Assembly (NCBI GenBank): GCA_004123355.1
Contig: SCHM01000001.1
Location: 1,790,001 to 1,854,000 of the forward strand
DNA length: 64,000 bases
Direction of reading: 5' to 3'
Source of the DNA: Amphirosellinia nigrospora
Lineage: Eukaryota > Ascomycota > Sordariomycetes > Xylariales > Xylariaceae
A program made the translations under genes and the position numbers. Shown here in pieces: positions 25,166 to 37,233 of this stretch (the first letter of the stretch is position 1; each line of letters opens with the position of its first letter). The notes beneath the pieces were generated by a model that saw only the letters and a program-made list of their open reading frames with translations, did no database searches and was not told the origin of the DNA.

Positions 25166-25262
25166 AAAGTATGAATGGACTTATAAGTTTAACCTTTTGC
25201 ATCTCATCAATCACCAACAGAGAAAACCGCCTCATGACCTGTTACTTTTGCAGTCTCGCGTC

Positions 25263-27272
25263 TTACCTCGTCCACTTGGTGAGGTAAGTGCTGACATCTG
25301 GTTCGCTGACTTGTTCTAGACGAGCGAAAATTAGAGAAGCCGCCTCGTATACTGTCGGCCGCGTACCCCTTTGCCCTCAAGACACTTGTAGCTACCCTCG
25401 AAGTATCACCGTCGTAGCAGATGACTAAGATCCTTTTGTTGTGAAGTACACGTGATAGATTCGTGTCAGGAGAGCTGAAAACCCCCTCCAACTGTGTCCA
25501 TACTGTTGTCAGAACTGCCGGATCTGAGAACGGGCTCGAGTTCGTAGCTAGCGCGATCGGTAGGTTTGTTGATCCAGGTACTTGATATGAGTGGAAGTCC
25601 GATGACTGGCGTAGATCGATGATGGATACATCTGTTTTAGGGATGAGAATGTCCTGAAGGGATAGATTGACAGAAGACCGAATACTACGAAGCAAGTTGA
25701 ACATGTCTGGGATTTCGAAGAAATCTCGCAGCACATCGAAACAGTCTCGCTCCCAAGCTTCGTCGTATCGATATCTGTCAACTTTTGTAAGTTCCTCGAG
25801 GCAAGTTAGCCAGCTTCAACGCAAATACTGCCAGATTCTTGAGGTCGTATGTACCTGATTCACTATGGGCGGAAATCGCGTCTCCTCTAACTTGTCATAA
25901 TACTCTTCGATATATTGATAAGGCAGATCGCAGCATAGAAGACGCAGTGAATCTTTCCATCAGGGCCAGCCAGACTGCTTAACGAGCCGTTTTCTTTGCA
26001 CTTCTCGAGATATTGGAACAGCCCCTTGAGGTTGAAGCCAGAAGACGGGCCACAGATGATGCCTTGGCGGCATAGGTCTAGTGACATAGAGTAGGAGTCA
26101 TAAGATCCCACATGTTCAATATGATCAGTTGCTTCCTTCCATGGGAACTTCACAGGGGCTAGTAAAGCGTATGAACGTGGGCCCGGAACCCGATCACCTG
26201 CGGCTGTGACGACGCTACTTAGGTCAGCCCAAGTATACTGATGATTGACCAAGCTTAAAAACTACTTACCCCAACCGAAGTACCGAAGGCTTAGCAGCCT
26301 TAAAATATGTCCCGAGGCCGGTAATTGTGCCTATGAGTAGCAATCAGCCTTGGGGGTTCTGCGGGCAGAACTTTTGAGTGGCTTACCGGATGTTCCCATG
26401 CCAGCGCAAATGAGGTTGATCTCGGGTAGCTACCATCACGCGACATTAGTAGCCAATCATTTAAGCGATGGATAAGAGCCCAATGATGCTCTCAAAACAG
26501 CTCAGTTTGAGATCTGATGTCACCATATACAATTCGGGCTTACCTGCTTCAGAATCTGGGGTCCTGTCCACCTAACATGCGATTTCCAGTTCTGAAGGTA
26601 TTAGATGAGTTAATTATACGTTCAATAAGATATGGGCATATGTCTCACGTTATCGTTTTCGTATTGATGGGGTTTATGATGTCTTCGGCTAGCTGAGACA
26701 ATTTCTCGGCTGCACGGATTCCTCCACGCTCATCGACTGGTTCTGGTTGTGAAGGGCCACCGAAAAGGGTCCTTGTGTGACTTAGTATGAAAAAATATTT
26801 ATCCTGTGACTCCTAACTTACAAGTTAAGACCGAAAAACCTCATAAGCTTGAGTTTAGCATCGCTTGTCTTGTTGGATAGAAAAGCTCGGACATCTGTTA
26901 TGCCATAGATTGACCGGGCCACTAGTGACATGGAGATGACCGTTGAGCCGGAGCTATATTCGACTATAGTGTTCGTTTTGCCGGGCACCACTCCTTTCTC
27001 TAGTAGATCCATCGCTAAGACAGAATTATAAGTAGACGGATCACTTGGGCATCATTTTACTGACCTGGCATGCATTTGACATTGTTCGCCGGGTGCATGG
27101 TCATCAGTTTGGCATAGATATGAACGCCGTCCTGTTGGTATGGGTTGAGACATGCCGGCAGCTCTACAAGCGGCAGTGGAGGTGTCAAGTCTGGGTCGAA
27201 ATATTGTCGGACTGCATCCTGCCCCTTATAAACGTTGAGAACATTGTTCTTCGTCATCTTCAGATCATTCAT
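25263..27272 (-). pseudogene. PLP-dependent cysteine-synthase-like enzyme with C-terminal rhodanese domain, frame-broken
   Basis: Fold-type II PLP enzyme (cysteine synthase / tryptophan synthase beta-like) fused to a rhodanese (sulfurtransferase) module. Eight exons with 45-60-nt introns: 27272-27065, 27014-26822, 26771-26649, 26591-26544, 26429-26387, 26330-26270, 26214-25855 and 25794 to the stop. Landmarks: IYAKLMTMHPANNVK (position of the PLP lysine), TIVEYSSGSTVISMS, AFLSNKTSDAKLKLMRFFG, LFGGPSQPEP, NWKSHVRWTGPQIL, LICAGMGTSGTITGLGTYFK, GDRVPGPRSYALL, CRQGIICGPSSGFNLKGLFQ, then the rhodanese part VSIIDLRQSSDFHSYQVPGS and HNKRILVICYDGDTSR, where the usual active-site Cys position reads C-Y-D-G-D. 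Single-base breaks occur in exon 3, after HCVF in exon 7, and near the C-terminus. Start ATG at 27272 (another at 27257). Confidence 0.8.
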
Positions 27273-28822
27273 ATACAAGGTTGGGTGTGAATTGGACCGT
27301 TGAAGACCGATATGAATTATTATATAGACAGGCAGCGAGGAACACTTGAGAGTAAATCAACATCGTCTCAATACCAATAGGCTAGGCACAGTTTGATTTT
27401 CACATCTCAAGGCGGTCGATTCCGCTCTAGTGCCTTATTTCGCTCCGTGAAATCACCCGACAACGTCGAAACAAGACCATTACATTATGGACCCATCCAG
27501 TTGACACATGCATATCACCCTGTCTGTTCACTTCATCTTCTGTCTGCTTTGAGGCGGAGGAATTGTTTCCATTTCGATATCCATTTCGCTTGACCTTTGT
27601 TAGCATCCCTGACACGCGAGGTCAGCTTTGTAAAGCATACTAATTGCTCTGCCAATAGATCACATCCTCTTGCTTACTGTGTATAGTCTGGCCGGAGCCC
27701 GACGATGAGAAATGTGTCTGTTTTATGCCTGCAAATGGAGTAGCACACTTGAAGAAGTTAGGAACTCGAAATACTTAAAGGTACTTCATATCTTTTCAAG
27801 ACTGTCCCAGGCCCAGAATGCCGGATAAGATCTGCATGAAAATATTCATTAATCGAGTTGTACCGTCATATACGTACCCTATAGTCAAGGGTATTACAGG
27901 GGCATAAAACTAATTCCTTTCTTCTTATCGCGGTTCGTATTCCCTGCCTGTTCTTTAGTCCCCTGTCCTCTACCACCGTCAGGGTTTGTTCATGATACGA
28001 TTTTAGTTGAATGACCGCGCCTGTGACCACCCCATCAAGTTAGCGGTGAAGAAAGAATTGGGGTGTTTTTAGATGTTCGACAAGAAGGAAATACATTGTC
28101 CTTCAATAAGCATATTGTGCCCAGAAGTACAGTACCTAGATAATTGCACTCCGGTGACAAGCGGGAAGCTGTGAGACCCCGGCCGAGCCGACTCCGATTA
28201 ACACCGTATTTTGGTAGCTGCAGCACTATACATAACTTTGTCATTGGAGTCTTGGCAGGCGAGGCGGTATTTGTCAAGAGTTGCAGAACTTCTACTACTA
28301 CTATCCTATCACAGATGATTACAGTGACACATAGGCCATCAGGTCGCGAGATGGACTACATACTCGCTTGCAGAGCTTTCCGGTAGTCCTTCACTTGAGG
28401 CCGCATCAATGACTTTGTTTTTCAACCCCACCCCCCACATCAGTTAAATTAATAGTTCTAACTTGCTGTCCTAGGTTTAGTTCCACCCTTACGCAAAATG
28501 ATTTCTAGGGGCAGTCCGTGGCGGCTAGCGGTTTGGTACAGGAAGGGAACCTTAGGCTACTATGGTCGCTGGGTTTAACTGAAATACAGAGTAAAGTGGA
28601 GTTACTGTACGCTTGTGGTTATGAATCATACTAAACGTCAACCCACCAGCACAGTCTTCTCCCTGGTTTTGTCAATGAAGCAAGATACTTAGCTGTTCAA
28701 TCTACTTACGCATCAGCCGGCGCGGATTTTCGACTGGCAAAAAACTTACCAGACTTCCTACTCCTACAACTGCATTTTCTCAAAGGCCTACTCTCACGCT
28801 CCCTTGTCTCTTCTATACTTAG
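27273..28822. other. Divergent intergenic region between the PLP enzyme and the MFS transporter
   Basis: 1.55 kb between two divergently transcribed genes, so it should carry both promoters. No coding sequence is recognised. Confidence 0.45.
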
Positions 28823-31121
28823 ATGGATAAGGCTATAGGCGATGGCGATCCCTCGCCCCTCGTTATCGTCGCCGAGACTGAGGCCATAGCGGCCACCAAC
28901 ATTCCAAAACAGTTCAAATTCATCAGTTTAACGAACAAACTAACTATGTTCCTAGGAGGACAATCATTACAGTGAGCAAGCCTGATAGCCAAATTTAGTT
29001 CTTCGGCGGGAGACTGAGAATAATTATTTGAACAGATCTTTCTAGCTTGCGCTAGCGTCGATTTGGTTGCGCTCATTGACCAAACTACTCTTGCCGCCAG
29101 CTTGTATATCGTGACAGATGCTCTTGGTGGTGGTAATCAAGTTGCATGGGTAGCCAACGGGTTTTTCATGTAAGAGTGCATATTATAGTATTCCAATTTT
29201 CAAAACGAAGTCCGTTTAAGATATTGACCTTTTCTAGCACCTCAACCGTGGGCCAGCTTTTGTACGGTCGTTTATCTGATATTTGGTCCCGGAAGGTGAT
29301 CTTGTTAATTGGCCTAGCTATCTTCTTCGTTGGGTCATTAGCCTCGTCTTTAGCAAACACTGTCACACAGCTCATCGTATTCCGCGCTATCACTGGCATT
29401 GGCGGTGGGGGGTTAATGACTGTCGCGCAACTCATTGTGAGTGACGTCGTCCCGCTACGCGAAAGAGGGAAATATCAGGGCATTCTTGTAGGTAACTCAT
29501 TTTAATCTCGCTACTCGGCTTTTTGGGCGCAAACACACTTTAATACTGCCATTCACAGGGTGCTGTTGTTGCGATAGCAAATGGCATTGGCCCCGTCATT
29601 GGCGGCGCACTGTCTTCAACATCAAAGGACGGCTGGCGAAATATTTTTCGGCTGAGCTTGCCCCTTACGGCTCTAACTACACTATGCGTCGTGTTTTTCA
29701 TGCCGCTGAAGAAGGTGGAGGGCGACTGGAGATTGTAAGTCCGCCAACAAGCAAGAGGGTGGAATTGGAGCTTGCCAAGTCTCTGTTTGACTAATAACCT
29801 GCTTCCTAGAAAGCTAAGGGCGGTGGACTTCATTGGTATTGCTCTCACATTGGGAGGAACAACCATCTTTTTGCTAGGCCTTACATGGGGTGGTGTTGAT
29901 TACCCATGGAACTCTGCCCATGTTGTCACAACTTTAGTTGTCGGCTTTTCATTAAGCGTAGCTTTTGTGATCTGGCAGTGGAAAGGGGCAAAATATCCCC
30001 TGATACCCCGTGAGACCCGATCCCCGTCCCTGGCATTTTCTATTATTCCTTATCAGCTTCTAATGATAAGTTTGTTTACTAACGTTGCGCTGACTAGTCC
30101 ATGTCTTCAAGTCGCGAATCGTCAATGGGGCCTGTTTGACGATGGCAATCAATGGCTGGAACTTTGTGGTTCAAGTATATTACATCCCAACTTTCTACCA
30201 GCTTGCATATGGGTATTCAGCTACACGAGCTGGAGCCCTCCTTCTGCCTATTACCTTGTTACAGACTGCGAGTAGCACAGCCTCTGGGCTCATCGTTCAC
30301 TGGGTTGGTAGGTATCGTGAGTGCGTGCTGTTCGGATGGTTGGCATGGGCTATCGGGCTTGGTCTTATGTCAACACTTGATGAGAATTCCAGCCTTGGAA
30401 AACAAGTTGGATACAGTCTTTTAATAGGTGTCGGCGTGGGAAATACGCTGCAGCCGTAAGTTCGTCTGTCATCATCGCCCTGGTAGTAGACCACGTCGAG
30501 GAACTTATTAACACTAGTTGCCCCACACAGCGCCCTCATTGCAGTGCAAGCTGGCGTTGAGAGAAGAGACATGGCTGTCGTGACATCTTTCCGAAAGTGA
30601 GTGTCCATCAAAGAAATGGCCAACTGGCCTTCACTCTTGAAGATGAGCTTACACAAAACGCACAAAATAGCTTCGTTAGGAATCTCGGGGCTACCCTTGG
30701 TTTGGCAATTTGCGGAACTCTATTGTACGTCATCCTCGGTTACTTTCCACCAAAGGTACCTATACTAATAATTTCCATAAGAAACAATATCGTCGCAAAC
30801 ACGCTTTCAGCACTATCACTCAGCGACGAAGCTGCGAATAGCCTTATAAGCAGCCCGCAGAAATACCTGAGTTCTCTTCCCCCCGATGAAGCTGAACATG
30901 TGCGCAGTGTTCTAATCCCTGCATATCGACATGCATTTCGGGTAATCTTCCTCCTTGGAGCTGCACTGGCAGCCTTTGCGTTTGTTCTTGCTTTCTTTTT
31001 GATGCCGCAGGTCGAGCTTTCACGGCCTGACGACGAGAAACTAAAAGAGGAGGGTAGAAAGAAGCACCTTGAAAAGCAGAAGAAGGAGGGCAGCACGGCG
31101 GGAAAAGCCCCACAGGCTTGA
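28823..31121 (+). CDS. MFS multidrug/toxin exporter, DHA2 (14-TM) type
   Basis: Plasma-membrane drug:H+ antiporter of the Azr1/Tri12-like group. Eight exons restore one uninterrupted frame: 28823-28971, 29056-29169, 29238-29487, 29559-29734, 29810-30009, 30098-30455, 30531-30596 and 30671-31121. All introns are GT..AG and keep phase. Landmarks: ALIDQTTLAASLYIVTDALG, VGQLLYGRLSDIWSRK (loop 2-3 motif A), FRAITGIGGGGLMTVAQLIV (antiporter motif region), RERGKYQGILGAVVAIANGI, IGPVIGGALSSTSKDGWRNI, then many hydrophobic helices and a lysine-rich cytosolic tail ending GSTAGKAPQA. No frame break. It is next to a Zn2Cys6 gene and so probably exports the product of the local cluster. Confidence 0.9.
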
Positions 31122-31505
31122 TTTTCAAGAGTTACAGGAATTCATTATCTAGCTGGCACTGGTTTACTTAACAGCTGCGGTGGTGACGCCGTAATGCTTC
31201 GAGATAAATATAGTTAACAGATGGAGCTAGATTGTTTGCAATGAAATGAAGTCGAAACGTATCAGCGTGAGCGCTCTCTATATCTATTGGGGTTAGACCG
31301 GCTCAGGTGTAATCTTGCCTTTTCGAATTTCAGTTTAGTCTTGTTCAAGTGGTCCTACCCGAACGGGATGAACAGGCTCGAAAAAGGATCGGCTAGCCCC
31401 TGTTAGGTAGTCCCACAAGTCTTAATGAACTACAAAGCATGCATCTAAGTATACAACTGCATTTGCCAAGAGCGACTATTCTAAGCATGTGAGTTGTCAA
31501 GCGGC

Positions 31506-31521
31506 GTCCGAAAGGCTCCGA
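31506..31521. promoter_or_regulatory. Repeated CGG-type motif, copy 1
   Basis: GTCCGAAAGGCTCCGA. On the other strand this holds two CGG triplets in direct orientation, 7 bases apart (CGG-AGCCTTT-CGG), the kind of site bound by Zn2Cys6 dimers. An identical copy lies at 32595-32610. Confidence 0.45.
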
Positions 31522-32424
31522 AGTAATTAGGAAGACATGAGGTCTCTTCATTGTCAATTCTAATTCAACCCTCTAGTAATCATGCTGATTATGTGCGTGT
31601 TCTTAATCATATTATGCATGACATGGGAGTCGCTGCTTTGCTATTTGGAACCTGAGAGCAACGAAGTACGTACTTCTGATGAACCTATATTAGGCAAATT
31701 CCACGACGCCATACGCTGGAACCGGTTCGAAGACCGAAACATACGGCCCGACCCGGTAAGCCTCAGCAGGTGTGCAGCCGGCGCAAACCGCTATATAGAA
31801 ATGTATGCGACGATATTCGATTGCCCTATCGGAAGTAAACGCGAAACCGACTTTCTTACTTTGGTGCGTTTTCTCAACTTGTGGACATTGTCCTAGCGCT
31901 AGTGAAAGTCTTCGCAAGCTACAGAAGACATAATATTCAACTCTGCATATAGACATACATAGAAGAAACATAGGAGCCTGGTCAGCTCAACGTACTGCCA
32001 AGGACGTAAACATGTTGTAATCCTCGTAAGTATTATGTTAGTAAGGGAGATGGAGGTTTACTTTAATAAAGATTATTGGCATATCGCGGTACATCTCGGC
32101 TTGCAATAACACTATTTCTTACCCGAATAATCTGGGAAGGGGACAAAACTTTTCTTGTCGTGCCGGGGTGAATTATGTATCGGAGAATTAATACCAATCA
32201 AAACGGGCCGTAATTATCTTGGCAACGAGGACCTCACCACGGGCCAAGCCGCTATCTAAGCCAGAGCTAACCTTTCGAGCAATGATTTCTAATTTTAACG
32301 CCGTATACCTACCTATTCAGGTAGTAGACGACCTCGTACTGTATAAGCTTTCAGTCCCGCAAGCATGCGTCTTGGAATTTACTTAGCTCTTGTAGGGAGT
32401 AGCGGTTCCTGAATTATGGAATGG

Positions 32425-32443
32425 CGGAGGCTATAGACCTCCG
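32425..32443. promoter_or_regulatory. CGGAGG-N7-CCTCCG palindrome
   Basis: Perfect 6-bp inverted arms around CTATAGA, 245 bp upstream of the Zn2Cys6 start codon. Inverted CGG half-sites with a fixed spacer are the standard target form for fungal binuclear zinc regulators. Confidence 0.45.
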
Positions 32444-32594
32444 TATGCCCGCTTAGTCATTCGCCTCCTGGCGGCACAACCTCACGTCCTTACGAGACTC
32501 TATTCATCTACGCTATCTAAGTTCAGTTCAAGTTTGTAGTGCTTTCAATGCACCTAAAAGGAGTCGCTAGAAATTTCACTAACAACCGCGCGGA

Positions 32595-32610
32595 GTCCGA
32601 AAGGCTCCGA
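32595..32610. promoter_or_regulatory. Repeated CGG-type motif, copy 2
   Basis: Identical 16-mer to 31506-31521, ending 77 bp upstream of the Zn2Cys6 ATG. The position suits autoregulation. Confidence 0.5.
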
Positions 32611-32687
32611 TACCATCAGCCCCCTCCAGATATTGGCACATTATAGCAGAAGGCCGACGACAACTAACAGCAAAGCCCGAGAATATC

Positions 32688-34963
32688 ATGACCCGGAAAC
32701 GAGCATGTGATGTATGCTACAGGAGAAAAGTGTGGCGCGTCCCTGAAGAACGTTTCATGTTGATGCGTTGGCTAATATGGTTCCATATTCAAGATTCAAT
32801 GCTCTATTCCTAGCCCTGAATCTCCATGCGAGTGGTGTAATGAGCACGATCTCTCTTGTACCTTTGACAGAGAAGCACCGAAGAAAAAGAGAAAAAGGTA
32901 AAGATTATGCTCAGCTTGTTCTAGCGCCAGCTATATGATACACCACTCAACCTCAAATAAAATCCCGTCTAATCAATTCTTGCAGACTCAGACTAAGCGA
33001 TGTAGAGGCTTTATTTGACCGCGTGGAGCAATTAGAAAGTGTACTTGCTGAAGGTCGCTCGAATCATATACCACTTCGCCCAGGCCCGCCCGAGGTTGAA
33101 CGACTGGCCTGTCCTTCGTCGGATGACGGAGATGACATAATTCAATCCGAGCCCTCACTCAGCCCTGGCATCCCACCTAGTGCAATAGAATCTATTATTG
33201 AGTGTTCCCTCGCCCCCATATCTATCGACGCTCAACCCACCTATCTCTATCTCGGGCAAAATCCTGCTACTAGCGTGCCTTTGGCACAGTATTGGTATTC
33301 TAGAGGAATCGCCCTTCTTTCCGATAGAGGACGCCAATACGTGTACTCAAAGACGGGCCAGGATTCCATCTTTGAAAAGCTCCGTGTCAATGAGTGTCAG
33401 CCAAATCTACAACATCTGGCATTGCCAATATGTTCCGCTAATGAAGAACTATGGAAGCTGCCCCCAAAGGTACAATTCAGAAGCTGGCCTCAGTCATTTA
33501 CAAATCATCTTTCCAACAAGGTTTTCCTATTCTTGACGATGTGCTTTTCAAGGCAACAATCGAGGAGGCCTACGGATTCAACGATGGGATACCCTCGCCA
33601 TCGCAAGCAAAATCGATAGCCTGTGTATTGTCCGTGCTCTCAATATCGAATTATATAGATCCAGCAAAAGAGCTCTTCCTATCGGAGAGGGGACGCCTAC
33701 GCAGCCAAGGCGCAATGCATCATAGGATCCATGGTGACTACCGAGACGAGTGTGGTTGGTCTCCAAACGGTTCTCACACTGGTAAGCTTATTGGTGACTC
33801 ACCACCAACACGTGATTCAGGAAGCGCTTACTGAACTTGTTAGCAACGATATTACATGTTCACTGCTCAGACACAGAGTGCCACACTATTACACGCAATC
33901 GCATGTCGTATGGTATGTGTTCTGGGCGGCATACCTATCAGCCGACAAAGTATGCTGGACCTGAATTCACATGGGCGGAGCGCCAAGGATCTCATTTACG
34001 AAGGCTGTTTTGGTTGTGTTACATCTTGGACAAAGATATCTCGCTCCGCTTAAGCCAACCTCCTCTGCTCACTGAAGATCATTGTGATTTGACGGTCCGG
34101 AACCCATGAAGATTACGTTGGTCAGCAGCAAGAACTGGGCGAAACAATTGCTAGCGACTTATCTTATTTCCGAACTCGAGGAAATATAGGCCTCTGCCGC
34201 TCAAAGAAAAGATTTATCGCCTTTTATTCTCCCCTCATGCATTTAAGCTCAGTGATGGTGAACTAGTCATTCGCATTCGCCAACTAGACGACGACCTCGA
34301 AAGCTGGCGGCTATCCATTTCGCCAGATATTCGACCCAAGCTTTCTATTCCTCCAGTTCGGACGATACCAACCCACGAACCGTGTAGCACATCCGACATT
34401 TGGTGTGCCCACCTTCAACTAGAGTATCATCATTTGATTACAGCGATACACACTCCTGTTAGAAGATGTGGGCAAATAATCCGGATCATAGGGACTTGCC
34501 AGACGACCTCCACAATGTTATTCACTCCAGCTGCGATCTTTCCTTAGAGGCAAGTCGCTCAACGATAACATTCTTGGACAATTCTCCTATCATATCGGCA
34601 GAGCAAGACTTTAGGTAAGAGTTTGATATGGTATCCAAAGCGAAATCCGAGAGTTTGGCTAGAAAGACATCCCTGACTAAGTAAATCCCCAGTGACACGG
34701 CATTCTATATCACTCTCGCTGTGGTATCACTATTCATTGATATCCTCGCCCATCCCCAAAATGCGCAATCTCAGACAGCCCTACACTACCTCTCTTCGGC
34801 TACCGATATTATTCAAAGCCTCTCGACCTTCACGTCTAGAGAAAGTGAGTTAAAACGCAGTCTAGAACTGAATCAGTTTATAATAGAGCTCATTAGCCTT
34901 GGGAGTTGCGCTATTGCAAAAGCTGAGAGTAATACTCCAAAAGTAGCCGATGTTCCATCTTGA
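32688..34963 (+). pseudogene. Zn2Cys6 transcription factor, frame-broken
   Basis: Fungal binuclear-zinc regulator. The ATG at 32688 opens MTRKRACDVCYRRK, an intron follows, then IQCSIPSPESPCEWCNEH and LSCTFDREAPKKKRKR. The cysteines keep the CX2CX6C..CX2CX6C zinc-cluster spacing and a basic tail follows. A second intron leads to LRLSDVEALFDRVEQLESVL, the coiled-coil dimerisation region. The middle homology region is recognisable: FPILDDVLFKATIEEAYGF, VTTETSVVGLQTVLTL, LLHAIACRMVCVLGG, LFWLCYILDKDISLRLSQPP, then LSDGELVIRIRQLDDDLESW and the C-terminal exon to VADVPS. Several of these blocks are out of frame with each other (first after KLPPK). It lies downstream of the MFS gene in the same direction, so was probably the cluster regulator. 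Confidence 0.8.
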
Positions 34964-37047
34964 TGTTCTATTGAAGGCTGTCAATGAGGTCTTTTAATCC
35001 ATTTCGGTCACTAGACAATTTTCATTGTAGATGAAGTCATTGTGATGGAACCGCACTTGATGCACAGTGGATTGTACACATCGGATTAGATAGACTGTGA
35101 TCGAACAAGATTCTATATTGTTGCCAAAAAGCTTACATGAGACAAAATGAATATACCTGCCTCCAACTAACTATGTGATATTGCTTGATAAAGTATTCAC
35201 TAGAATTTGAAACAATCGAAGACAAGGAAGAAAGATACAATTATTTATTTGACAGCTAGGCAACAAAACACCATAAATAAGTGTGTGTAGAATTTTTGAT
35301 GGCAAATATGGTTTAACTAACAACAGTCACATAATATAACAGAACTATCATAGTATATCACGAGATTACTAATTGTTAGAACGTAAATAAGTCGGAAATT
35401 TGACCACCTGCAGTCAATACATATGTACGTCCATGAAAAGCGAAATAATGACCAGATAGTTAATAGGGATGTGGATGGTCGACTTGCGAGCCTTAGTGCA
35501 TCACCTTGCTTGAATTCTGGTCTGCGTTGAGACTTAAGACAACATGAATATTACTGGATATAAATGGCTCAATGGTTCTCCAATTGGATCATCCATCATG
35601 AAGACTTAACCGAGCTCCTCCACAAACCTTTTTGGCGATCTCGGACGAAGAAACATGATCTACGTGAGAGCTGAGTAAGTGGCGAAACCTATGACAAACA
35701 AACAGAGAGATTGAAGGTTCAGACTCAACAAAGAGGACAGGGGAGAGCTTGCGATATTGCCAAACTTACGGCATTAGCCGGTACGAGGCGAGGAATAAGG
35801 ATTTCTGGAACTTGTAAGGCAGGGATGTAGCGAGTTGTTGTCGTTTGCTGCTAATAAACTGATATTAGGCAGAAAGTGTTTGTTTAATTAGCCTCGTACA
35901 GCGTTTGCATAGTTTGATAGGGCTGTATCAGCAACGGGATAGAGTTTGGTACGGGTTCGCGCCGCGGCTAACATAACCACCTGCTGTTTTAATATATCGA
36001 GTCTCATATTTCGAGAGCTCTTGACAATATAATAAGTTGATTAGCTGCCTGTACATTTTAAAGTAAAGATATTCCTAGCCGGTTGTTAGAAACGGGTGGA
36101 AGTTCAAGGTGACACCAATTTCAGAAGGGATGACAGGGTTTTAAATATAGCCGGATTGTGAAAGTACGGCGGATTTTGTTATGATTACAGGAATCATTTC
36201 CAGCTTATTGTCAACCACCCTGTCTGCACTTGCGGTATATGAGAGGCATTTATTGTTGTACGAAGATCCCTGATTCCACTTTTTGGACGGTATCTTACAA
36301 CGTGGTAAAATTAGGTTTGTCTCTCGCTGTGTGCCTTGTTCTTTGCTCGGTGGCGCAGTATTTGTTTGTACCGTTCAATATGATTCGACCTTCTCGATTA
36401 TAGTAGAAGGCTGATATACTTCGCAGTATGATAGGATGAAAGACTACGAAGAGTAGTGTAAGGGACCTCGTATGGGTATGGTATATGTGTCTTTTGTTGC
36501 ATGGAGATCGAGCGAAGCTATACGCTAGGAATCTCTTCCTCTCCTTGGCTGACTGGTATGTCTTGATCCCTGTTCTTAGCAGATAGAGATGAGGAGCAAT
36601 ATAGAATGTACCGTAAGGGTAAGGTGTAGAAGCACGGAGACACAAAGCCTTAGCTGCTGTGCTTGCTTTCGGGGCGAGACATCTAGCTAGGGATAAGGAG
36701 CTATTGGCTGGGATGAACTGCAAGTTAGAACGTCTAGCAATCAATCAATCAAAAACGATAATCAAGGACAGTTTGAATCTTGAGAAAGACCACTATTGCC
36801 AAATAGGAACCTCCCTGTTAGGCGCTCAAGTGCAAGCGATTAAAACATAATTATATAAGAAGCGCCCATTTCTAATCAACGGGAAAATATCGGAGCTAAT
36901 GAATCACAGACTACGTCAAGCCAACTAGATCGCCCCGAACGGATTTTCCTCACCACCCATCTGGTACAAGAAAAGTCCAAAACCTCAACCGCCTCCTCCC
37001 ACTTTTTGATTTACTCCCCTTTAATTCGACATTTGCTCACCGTCAAG
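34964..37047. other. Intergenic, no supported gene
   Basis: About 2 kb. A 149-codon minus-strand frame (36744-36295) and a 63-codon plus-strand frame (36659-36850) overlap each other. Neither has a recognisable domain and the codon content does not look coding. Confidence 0.4.
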
Positions 37048-37233
37048 ATGTGCCGTTATATTGTGCAGCAGATAACCTGCCCAATATGCTACACGGTTCT
37101 GGATTGGTCCTGGGGGAGTCTTATGACTAAGTGCAAACCTGTCAAGACGGAACAGCCTTGTTTGGAAAAGATGGTTGGCGGAGTATGGCCAGTAACGAAT
37201 GCTCAACCGTGCGCCATGTGTTCAGGCATGTAA
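37048..37233 (+). CDS. Small Cys-rich protein, 61 aa
   Basis: MCRYIVQQITCPICYTVLDW at the N-terminus and PCAMCSGM at the C-terminus. Seven cysteines at 2, 11, 14, 29, 38, 55 and 58 form two CxxC pairs, suggesting a small zinc-binding protein rather than a secreted effector (no signal peptide). The start context AAGATG is acceptable. Short proteins beginning MCxYxV or MCKxxx with paired cysteines are common and uncharacterised in moulds. It may be real, but 61 codons alone give moderate support. Confidence 0.5.
   Translation: MCRYIVQQITCPICYTVLDWSWGSLMTKCKPVKTEQPCLEKMVGGVWPVTNAQPCAMCSGM

Larger units (their letters stand above)
31122..32687. other. Intergenic region upstream of the Zn2Cys6 gene
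   Basis: 1.57 kb with no supported coding sequence. It contains two copies of GTCCGAAAGGCTCCGA and one CGGAGG-N7-CCTCCG palindrome (separate entries). Confidence 0.5.

Noticed and set aside
30740-31096. 118-codon minus-strand frame rich in Ser/Arg
   Set aside because: Antisense of the last MFS exon.
36295-36850. Overlapping 149-codon minus and 63-codon plus frames
   Set aside because: No domain, repetitive composition, mutually overlapping; not supported as genes.
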